Below the pieces are notes generated by a model that did not search any database, was not told the DNA's origin, and saw only the letters and a list, made by a program, of their open reading frames with translations. From Kwoniella bestiolae CBS 10118 (lineage: Eukaryota > Basidiomycota > Tremellomycetes > Tremellales > Cryptococcaceae), in the NCBI RefSeq assembly GCF_000512585.2, contig NC_089248.1, forward strand, positions 558,001 to 622,000: a stretch of DNA of 64,000 nucleotides. The letters are read 5' to 3'. Every line of letters starts with the position of its first letter. The first letter of the stretch is position 1. The position numbers and the translations under genes were made by a program. Of the stretch, positions 12,024 to 21,196 are shown piece after piece.

Positions 12024-15000
12024 ATGCTCGGTCCACCTACAACAGTCCCCTTACCCCCTTCTCCACCATATAGTGGCGACGACTCCTCCCAACCCACCAT
12101 CTCTCACCTAGTACCTCCCAACGGCCTCACCACGCCCGATAGAACCCCCTCACTAAGCTCGTCATTCGGTGAAGCTTCGTCACCCACTCCGCATGGACGG
12201 GATCCAAGCCCAAGTTATGTGGACGGGAGGAGACAGGACAGTACGAGTGATGGGTCGTCAAAGAGATACGTACCGAGGTTGGAGGATTTCCAGTTGATCA
12301 GGGTATTGGGTAAAGGTTGTGCGGGAAGGGTGAGTCGGTGGTTCCATCTGGTGTTCAGCATACCACGGCATGTAAGATTGCTCCGATGGTGAGTGGAGAC
12401 CACTACTGATTTCATACGTGCAACAACAGGTCCTCCTAGTCAAGCACACACCCACAAATAACATCCGAGCAATGAAAGCCATTTCCAAGCGATCCGTCCT
12501 CACTCACGACGAGCTCAATCACACCCTGACCGAACAATCCATCTTAAAACGTTTCGCAATTGACGAGCCCAATAACAGGTTCGTATCTAGACTACACAGC
12601 TCATTCACGGACAGAGAGAATTTCTACTTCGTGATGGAGTTTTACCCTGGTGGGGATCTGGCAACGCAGATGGAGTTGCATGGGATATTGGGAGATCATA
12701 GGACGAGGTTCTATGCTGCTGATATTACGCAGGGACTGGAGGATCTGTGAGTGATTTGATAGCTTTCCATCCGGATGGGTCGACTTGAACGGCTGATTTT
12801 TTTTGTTACGTCTCCTCAGACATAGACACGGTATAATTGTACGAGATCTGAAACCGGAAAAGTGAGTGCAGCTGACTCGTCAATGGTCCACTAAATCTCT
12901 TTCGATAATGGTCAGCTGATAGTTCTCTACCTCAGCATATTACTAAACTCCAAAGGTCACGCAGTATTAGCAGATTTCGGTTTATCCAAAGAATTCTCTT
13001 ATCGAGGTGATCCAAAACCTATACATGTCGTCACATACCCTGGTCAACCAGCATTACCGCCCTGGGCAGGTCAGGGAGCTGGCAGTCTGAGGACGTTAGC
13101 CAGTGGACAGAAGAAGTTGGTAGTTGACAAGGCTTACTCTTTCGTGAGTCAGCTTGGTAGCGACCACTTGATTGAACTCGAGCTGATAGCAGTCGGAGAC
13201 AGGTCGGGACGTCTGAATACCTTGTAAGCTGTCCTCAGGGGTCCCGTCCTTTCGTCTCAAGCTTACGCTTCTTCATGCTTTGACCTAGTCTCCAGAGGTG
13301 GTCAAACGAGGTGAATATACGTATGCGGTCGATTGGTGGGCTTTGGGATGTATCGTCCTTGAAGGGTTGGTGGGGAGGGTGAGCTTGCAGGCAAGACTTT
13401 CAGCTCGGTAAAAGCTGACTTGCAAATATAGGTGCCTTTCAGGAAAGCAGATGACGAGCCTCCTGTGAGCTTACGACTTCTTCTCCACAAGAAACGAGAG
13501 CTTACCTCTGACGGTGTAGATGGTTTTGTGGAACCGGATACTGTTTGATCCATGGGACGAGCTCTTCCATGATCCCAAGATGGCGAGATTTATGCCTGAC
13601 CCAGTCACATACAACTTTATCGATGCGGTGAGCTGCTTAGTGTGGGGGACATTGCAATCATCTTCATGGCAGCTGACTCTTGGTATTCTCTCTAGCTCCT
13701 TCAGAAAGACCCGATGTGGCGTTTGACAGAACCTTGTGTGAAGCAGCATGATTACTTTGTCTTACTGTGAGCTACCTTCTAACCTGTCTCTTCAGGACCA
13801 CCAACTGAAGCATACTTCATGACACAGCGATTGGGACACGGTCAACAAAGGAGAATATCAAGATCCCCATGGACTCAAGCTCCACCCAATCGCAGAATAC
13901 AACACCCACTACTTTCCTAAATTGTGTTTGGAGGAAGACCCCTCAGTCGACATGTCGACTCATGAGTTCCGAGGAGAAGACAATTTCAAGAAGACGCCGT
14001 TGAACGACAATGCTCTATATGCTCTTGAACAAGCAAAGTATAGATACGAGCTGGAAGGTTTCGCCTGGACCAGAGAGGAAGACGGGTATGAGACTGTTGA
14101 GGAGAGTGAGATGGAGTATAGTGTTGCTGCAGAGGAGGAGGAACATAGGGTTTCAGAGGATTCGGAGAACAAGATACCCATCGAGTTGACGGCTGAAGAT
14201 ATATCGCCTGGAATGGTCGAAGCTGAAGGTGGCGAACCGGACTCAGCAATCGGTGGCATGACAGAGCTCGGTGAAGAACGGTATAAGGACGAAGAGGATA
14301 TTGTTCTTCAACCTACGATGGAGGTGGCCGAAGCCTCAGTTCCTGCTCCGTCGGTGGCTTCGCCTGTCATTCTGCCGAAAGAAGCATCATTACTTGGATC
14401 ACCTGCTTCTGCATATTCCACCAATCTCCCATCTGTCACCTCAGCAGCTTCACCTGATCCAGTAATGGGACGCACGAGTCCCGAAGATATATCTGTGGAG
14501 ATGCTGAGGAACGCCGAGCCAGTCAAGAACAACTCGGCTGCTCAGCCTGATTTAGCGACATCAATCGAGAACGTCCCAGCTTCAACCTCCCCTCGACCGT
14601 CAATCGATAAAGACCTTCCTCCGATGCCCAAGGTTGATGTCGCCCGTTCGAACTCCGTGAGAACACAAGCTCAAGCTCAATCACCCGTCTCGCCTCAACT
14701 ATCCACCCACTCCATCCATTCTCACCCCGTGCCCATCCCCCTCAGACCCAAACCAGTCAGACAATTATCCGAAGAGATCAATCTCAACCTCAACCTCCCC
14801 CCTGGGCTCCCCGCGTCCGGTCTATCCGTATCGGACATCGTGACTGTCCCCTCCCCACACCCCTGCTCACCTACCCGGATCGTCCGTCGTCACCCGCAAC
14901 TTCCCAGTGTCGACACAATCCCCATCGCAAGGCTTTCAGTGGAGTTACATGGAGTGAGGACATACATAGATGACGAAGAGTGGGAAGAGCTCTCCATACC

Positions 15001-15784
15001 CGAGGGACCAAATGCGTCTTTACCCAATGGGAATGGTCATGGAAATGGCAGGTTGGATCATTCGTTCCTTGGATTAGGAAGGGTGTTGAAGAGAAGACCC
15101 TCGACGTTGATAGGAAATGGAAGTACCCACGTAGGAGGGGGATCGGGATTGAAAAGACAAATCAAAAATTCAGATACCTCCTCTTCCAAGATGTCTGGAT
15201 CTACCAGTCCGTCTAAATCCCCTAGACCGAATTTATTCTCCACGAAATCTATCGAAAATACAAAGAAGGCATTCAAGTTTGGGAATAAGTTGAAGACGTT
15301 TCCTGTACTCAAGTCACTCGCTTCTCCTCCCGAGGCACATTCCAATACTTCTAGGATTGTTACTCCCTCTGGAACTGATCGTTTGCCAATCACCAATACC
15401 GATAATCTGGCTGCTGAGAAGAATAAAGAGGAAAGACCCAAAATGGGATATAGGAGACACACCGAATCGGGCTCAGGATGGCTCGGACGGAAAAAGAAAA
15501 TATCATCTATCATACCTTCCACTTCTTCCTCCACTTCAAGCAGTATGAGGAAAGAAAGTGGTGCTACCAGCAGTAATCCACCATCACCTATCAAAAAGAA
15601 ATCTCTCATTTCGCCCGAGGTGGGTGCAGAAGCAGGACAAGGTGACAGGACAGTATCCAACTCCAGCTCTGTAGTCAGCGTATCGAAGGATAAGAAGGGG
15701 TTACCAAAGTTGGAGTTGGATGATATTGAATTAACAGGGTTGGGGTGGGAACCCTTTGATGGGAAGGAATGGGGAGTCAAGTAG
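12024..15784 (+). CDS. AGC-family Ser/Thr protein kinase with long C-terminal tail
   Basis: Protein kinase of about 1,050 residues in ten exons whose phases all close. The N-terminal ~85 residues are Ser/Pro-rich. The kinase domain holds LGKGCAGRVLLV (glycine loop, ~95-106), the ATP lysine in NIRAMKAISKR, the catalytic VRDLKPENILL (~216), LADFGLSKEF (~235) and GTSEYLSPEVVKRGEYTYA. The pattern VRDLKPEN and the DWWALGCIVLEGLVGRVPF region are AGC-like. About 45 extra residues sit between DFG and GTSEY. An AGC tail follows (LDWDTVNKGEYQDP), with a hydrophobic-motif-like ELEGFAWTR that has Ala where the phosphorylated Ser/Thr would be. The remaining ~550 residues are Ser/Pro-rich with basic patches. 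Which AGC subfamily (Ypk/S6K-like or fungal-specific) cannot be decided here. Confidence 0.87.
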
Positions 15785-16297
15785 GGCTTCCTCGACCTAA
15801 TGAAAAACATGAACTGCTCCTCGAGTTGTACTGTACATACAATTTTCTCATTCTTTTCAATTCAGGACTATCAAACAGATTTAAGTCAAGTTGAAACAAA
15901 TTATAATCCCATTCTGTTCTTTGTACCTCATTACATTCCTTCTACCTTTGATGTGTATACGACTTTTTATGATTCTGATGATCAAGACCCCATAACCCAA
16001 TAACGGATGATGGTTCATGCATATATACGTGTTATACTGTACCCTCGTACAGATGACAAGCTACCTCCGATCCATGACAACAAAAGTACAGTCCTTCGAC
16101 AGATGATCACGAGTCAAATAGTTACAAAATACAATGCCGGAAAGTACAAGACATCAAACGATGAGACATGAAAGATCTGATATTCACCAAAACATAACAT
16201 ACAGAGATATCCTACATCCACCCCAAACCCTATCATTCCAGCAATAGTTCTAGATCTAGATCTAGATGGGACAGTCTACTTTTATCCTGCCCTGAGG
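15785..16297. other. Convergent 3' spacer
   Basis: 3' ends of the AGC kinase gene and the zinc-cluster/aminotransferase gene face each other across about 510 bp. AT-rich, no coding signal; contains an 18-bp palindrome at 16249-16266. Confidence 0.6.
16249..16266. repeat. 18-bp perfect palindrome, alternating TCTAGA/GATC units
   Basis: The sequence TCTAGATCTAGATCTAGA equals its own reverse complement and consists of overlapping 6-bp units. It lies about 30 bp beyond the stop codon of the minus-strand fusion gene, in its presumed 3' untranslated region. Function unknown. Confidence 0.8.
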
Positions 16298-19200
16298 CTA
16301 CTGCCCCATCCCACCATTCTGCAAACTAGCCAAAATCGCCTCCGCCTGCTTCGCAATCTCCGCCCTCTCAGCCTGTCTCTTAAGGTATTCTCGTTGTTTC
16401 TCATCCAATTCCTTCTCCTTCTCTTCCTCGAGCTCCGCCAACCTCTGCTGCTCAATGGCATTGGCAATACTCCTCTCCATCAACAACGTATCTTCCTCTC
16501 TGAGGGCAGCCTCGGCCAATTCGAGCGCCTCTGCTTCTTCTCTCGCTTGCTGCTCCCTCGCTGCTGCTAAGGCTAGTTCCATGGCGATTCGTTGGGCCTG
16601 CTGCTCCTCCATCTCCTTTATACCTTCCCTTACGACGTTATCTATCGCCCGCGCTAGGATGTCGATCTTGGTGGCGTTCAGACATCCTAGGTTGAAACAT
16701 CCGTCAGGGAGGAGGTGGACGTGCCGTTTAGAAGTTAGAGCTTCTACTTGTGATGGAGGGAGGAGGGCGGTACTACGCAGAAGAAGTCTCATAAGCTACT
16801 TGACCTTGAAGCGAAGGTATATGGACTAGCTCACCAGTACATCCCACTTGCTCGCTTGAGATGTATCCATGAGCCGGGCGTTTTGAGTTTGTTTGCTAAC
16901 AGGTCGTACAACTTCTCGCGGACGGAACGCAGTCGATCGGACATAGCTTTGATCTCGGCGAGCCTATAAGACATTATCACAGGAGGCAATCAGTCGGACG
17001 TGATTGATATACCAAGCAGCGACGTTGCCATCCAGCAGCTGAGGTAGACGAGCCACTATTACTCACCAGGCAGGATACAACTTCCCATCCGACAGTATCT
17101 GATGAGCGACCTGTGCACCCCAAGGAGAAGGGTGGAACCACATCCCCCTAGCTACCGAGCGCAACTGCGAATCTACCCTATCTCTATCCTCGGCATTCTG
17201 AGTGACGATAGATACGATAGCTGGACTATCGGCATACAGACCCATCATCTATCATATCATACTATTAGCTCATACACCGATCGGGACGAGTCAGAGATAG
17301 AGAACTTACCGCATCGAAGCTTTGAACTAGTACTACAGGTAATCCCTCATGTACCATAAATCTCAACGCCTGGGCATCTCGATTGGTATCTCCCGTTGAT
17401 AAGCCTTGATACGCCATCATCACCAAAGGTATCAACTCTCGTTCCTACAACCATACCAGATATCAGATATCAGCGGAATCTTTGTGTTAGATCTCATTCG
17501 TATAACTAACCTGAAGCAACGCAGCCAACAACCTCCACTGATTGGTAGTCAGTTCCGCACCACTAGGCATACTACCGCTAACCTGCAGCAACACCACAGA
17601 TTTGGGAGGTGCATCTTGTAGGTCTTCTCTCAAACTTTCCCAATCTACCCCACCGGTCTTGTAATCTAGGAATCGGAATGAGCGAATTTCCAGACCTGCA
17701 TCCTGTAATGCTGTTGTATCTTCGTCTGCCGTTGGAGAGGGGACAAATACTGATTTCGTACCGGGGACGGGGGGGAAGCGGGAAAGGAAGGTAGCTGCTA
17801 GTCGAAGTGCCCCGGTCAGAGATAGTGCTTGTATGGAAGCAATCTATAATACGAAAAGACTGATCAGTGATCATCAATTTGATCAGGTAGAAGATGTTGA
17901 CTCACTCTACGATGTCGATATGCCTGACTTTCCACACCATATGCAAACTTGATACCAGCATCCAAGAACGGTGCATACCCTTCTATCGGTAATGCCTCCC
18001 TAGCTAAGATGTTCTCGTTCCGCAGGTTCTTTTCCACATACCGTACTGTAGGAGGTATGAAGATCTTCCCGTTATCTTCTCTGAAACCAGGTAACGACAG
18101 ATTGATCTTCACGCCTATCTCATCATTTTCGTATGCCGAGGCGATCGCGACGGATCTGCAATTTTGATGCACTGTCAGTTAAATCATGGGAGCCTTCAGA
18201 GATCTTGGCTCACGTTTCCTGCGATGCAGTAGGTATGGTCGACCATACTTCCAGACCTTTCCGATTACTACCTTCAGCATTACCATTCTGATTCAGCGGT
18301 CTTCCCATACTTGCTGCGGTAAGCTATCATCACTTATGTCAGCTGGTCTTCATTTGGAATGCCATGGGAAGATTTAGCTTACCTGCTGTAAAACGTCCAA
18401 AAGCAAACTCGACTGAGCATCCTGACTCAATCCTCCTATACCTCCGCTAGCAGCAACACTCTGCGTCAGTTGCGCCAGGGCATTATTGGCATCTTGAGAA
18501 CCGGCGTTGGCAGCTCGAGTAGCATGCATGATGGTTTCCTTGGCTGCTGCTGACGCTTGGTCGGCATCCATAAGCGATCCGGAACGTAGAAGCGATTCAA
18601 GAGCTTGAACTCGGAGACCCAGCTCATAGTTGATATCTTCATCTTCTTGTACCCTGCAAGTGGAAATCGCAGTGTCAACGAAATATCAGTACAGAGGAAA
18701 GGAAGAACAGATGAGCTCACTTTCGTTTCTTCCGCTGAGGAAGGACGGGATGCTCCATCCTACACATTCCGGGTACGCCTCGTTTTATACTGAAATCGCG
18801 AGATCAGGCGTTTGCCATTTTTGCTTTCCTGAGGATATCAGGACTCACCATCTGCTACATGGTATGTTACGATCGCACTGTGGAAGACAGAAAATGTAAG
18901 CAGGTAGTCACCAAAACGAAAAAGACGGACTTACATGTTCTATGAGCGTTGTGTGCCGTACAACGTTAGTATATCTACCGCCGATTATCTAATGGGATTG
19001 TGAAGTGATACGTACGTTTCTGTACACGAGCGAGATCAGCAACCCAATCGACATAGCAATAAGTACGGACGAGCACTCACTCGTCTATGACATTCTGTAT
19101 GACCAGTAAGATGTTACACGAGATCAGCTACTACTCACTGGAGTCAGACATTCAATTGCACGAGACTAACCTGTACAACTCCTATGATCACGATGACTCA

Positions 19201-20140
19201 ATTCAGCAAAGATTCCCCACTTAACCATAAAAGAGAAAAGCGAATCCGACACTCACAAGACCGTCCTATTCCTCTTTCTTTTCTGCTTTCCTCCACCAGC
19301 ACTATCATTCTTGCCATCCTCATCGTACTCTTCATCCTCCTGCTTCCTGTTTTTGGGGGTATCACTCTCATTCCCATTTTGGTCAATTTCCTTCAACTTG
19401 TCCTCTTCCTCCTCTTCCTCTCCATCATCCTTCTTCTCTCCAGCTCCGGCTCCGTCTTTCTCCCCATCTTCCTTGTCCTCACCCTCATCCTCCTTGTCTT
19501 GATCCTTATCCTTGTCCTTCTCCTTCTGATGGCTTAGGTTTTTGACAAACTCCTGTACCTGTTCCCTAGTCAACGGACCTTCATGCCTTGGTGAATCGAC
19601 CTCCAACGCATCCTGATCCTGATCCGGTTCTTGGTCTCGACTCTCCTCCTCGCCTTCACCATCTAGCTCACCTTCTTCATTCGCTATTCTAGACAAAGCT
19701 GCCAAGTTGGCCAAAGTAGCTGGGTCAAAGCCTTCTTCGTCATCTAGGGAAATACCATGTTCTTCCAGGTTGATATTCTGTTCTTCTCCAGCGGTAGATT
19801 CCTGAGGCTCATTCTCCTTGCTGGGCTGTTCCGATGATTGTTCAGTGGGAGCTGTTGTCTCTTGATGGCTTGCATCTGTGTCAAGGGTCTGATTGGGTTG
19901 CGCGCTATCTTCCTCTTTCCTCTGCTCACTCGAGGAGGCTTCCCCATCCGCATCCTCCTGGCCTGCCTGCGCATCATCTTGCTCTATTATCCTATCCGGC
20001 TCCTGTCCTTCTTCTGGTATAGGTGCTTCTCGCGACGGCTCATCAGGGGTATCAGTATTCGTATGTATTGGCGACATTCCCTCCTCGGCAGGGATACCCG
20101 GGTGGACCTCCTTTCCCGCTTTATCGTGAGTATCGCTCAT
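16298..20140 (-). CDS. Zn2Cys6 zinc cluster fused to a catalytically dead aspartate-aminotransferase domain
   Basis: Predicted transcription factor of 966 residues in 15 exons (19257-20140, 19171-19181, 19081-19094, 19016-19019, 18935-18939, 18849-18877, 18721-18789, 18383-18653, 18214-18323, 17906-18155, 17511-17843, 17310-17444, 17067-17248, 16835-16963, 16298-16772); every phase closes. Residues 1-294 are acidic and Glu/Asp/Lys-rich and end in KQKRKRNR. A fungal zinc cluster (297-325) follows as CTECHRRKQHCDRN, then CSRCIKRGVPGMC (spacing CX2CX6CX5CX2CX8C). From ~466 to ~858 an aspartate-aminotransferase fold is colinear with the enzyme: LPGFREDNGKIF, LTGALRLAATFLSRF, LQDAGLEIRSFRFLDYKTGG, MAYQGLSTGD, KLKTPGSWIH, QVEALTSKRHVHLLPDG. 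Active-site positions are lost: Trp140 to Ala, Asn194 to Met641, Asp222 to Met669, PLP Lys258 to Ala705, Arg386 to Cys834. A charged helix (~858-966) ends the protein. Nuclear DNA binding is inferred from the zinc cluster; ligand and targets are unknown. Confidence 0.88.
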
Positions 20141-20606
20141 AGCGTTAACTCCGATGAAAATGACTGTCTATGCGATATGGGTATGTCTTGATAGCGAGGA
20201 AGAGGTCAAATATGGTCGGACAGTATTCAGAGGTGGGTATAATGGTATGACTGATGTCAGGTGGATGACAAGATGGTGTTATAAGCAGCGAGGACTGGGG
20301 TTGTTTACCTTTGTTGTTGACGACGCCGCGAGTGGAATTTTCATCAGGTACGAGGTACTCATCAACCGCTGGTTAAATGGGGGGTGTAAATACACTTCCT
20401 TCCGTTCGCAGCAGATAGCGAGCAAGCTCCTAGAGGAAGAATGATCTAAGATCTCACAGGTGTATCTTGATGTCGCCGGGCACGAAAGAATGAAAGGATG
20501 CTATATGTGTCGAACACAACAGCTGAATATGATGTTCACAAAAACGGTCAGTGTAAAAGAAAACAGTATATAGGAAACTTGATACGCCGCAATTTTTGTT
20601 TAACTC
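20141..20606. promoter_or_regulatory. Upstream region of the zinc-cluster/aminotransferase gene
   Basis: No protein-like frame. It probably holds the promoter of the minus-strand fusion gene and the 5' flank of the tRNA-like locus. Confidence 0.45.
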
Positions 20607-20703
20607 GGGGATGTGGTCAAGGGGTATGACAAGCGATCCGCATTATGTGAATAACATAAAAGATCGCTTTCGCTTAGCCTGGGTTCGAGTCCCAGCTTCT
20701 CCA
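20607..20703 (+). tRNA. tRNA-like locus, anticodon uncertain (possibly proline-derived or a tRNA pseudogene)
   Basis: Seen: a 5' strand GGGGATG that pairs with the 3' strand CTTCTCC apart from one T-T and one G-T; an A-box-like TGGTCAAGGGG forming a D-arm (GTCA/TGAC); a perfect T-arm CTGGG-TTCGAGT-CCCAG containing the B box; and T5 directly downstream (20706-20710), a Pol III terminator. The D and T arms and a TTTCGCTTAG stretch resemble fungal tRNA-Pro. Between D-arm and T-arm the sequence is odd: AAGCGATC and GATCGCTT form an 8-bp inverted repeat around 23 nt, and a second CGCTT follows. No loop places an invariant T33 before a sensible anticodon, so this may be an unusual intron or a damaged gene. 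Confidence 0.5.
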
Positions 20704-21196
20704 TCTTTTTGTGCTCCTCTCTGTGTTCTAGGGGTTGTGGGCTTCATTTTACACCATTTTTATGGATTTTCTTTCGTTATCGACTTCGTTTTGAAGCCGT
20801 AGGATTTTGAGTTTGAATCCAGTCGTCCCGCCACAACGCTACAGCGCCCTTTGAGAGCGTGCCACATTGTTTGGTTGGCGCGCCACCCCGCTACCACGTG
20901 GCCGCCTAGATTCACGTGATTGCCACGTTCGTGCTGATTTCAACACGTTGAGGTTACCACCTAGTTCAACTTTGGGATGTTCAGCCTGCATGCATGATCC
21001 ATGACAGATAGCAGAGCAGCGTGCAGTACCAACGTGCCTCTGTGGTGTGATCTCGTACAGCAGGTATCTTATATGTCATGTCTTACTCAATGGTCTATCA
21101 GATCTATAACCAATTTTTAAACATCTATGTCGTTAGCATGTTTCATGTCTTTCATTATCACCAAAGATCCTTTACCTCCGTGTCTTCGTAATATCA
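20704..21196. other. Spacer with paired CACGTG boxes
   Basis: No coding sequence. It contains CACGTG at 20895-20900 and the 8-bp palindrome TCACGTGA at 20912-20919, plus a GGCGCGCC palindrome near 20877. A tRNA-3'-half-like string ending in CCA lies near 20805-20833, without a supporting 5' half. Confidence 0.5.

Noticed and set aside
15058..15810. 250-codon minus-strand open frame
   Set aside because: Lies antisense to the Ser/Pro-rich tail of the AGC kinase; low-complexity coding sequence commonly leaves such an open antisense frame.
16298..18155. Reading the aminotransferase part as a separate active aspartate aminotransferase gene
   Set aside because: The exon phase runs unbroken from the zinc-cluster exons, there is no good start codon or promoter-sized gap, and the catalytic residues are missing.
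20805..20833. Second tRNA-like 3' half (GTTTGAATCC followed by CGTCCCGCCA)
   Set aside because: No matching acceptor or D-arm upstream and a poor T-stem; could be chance or an old relic, so it was not listed as a gene.
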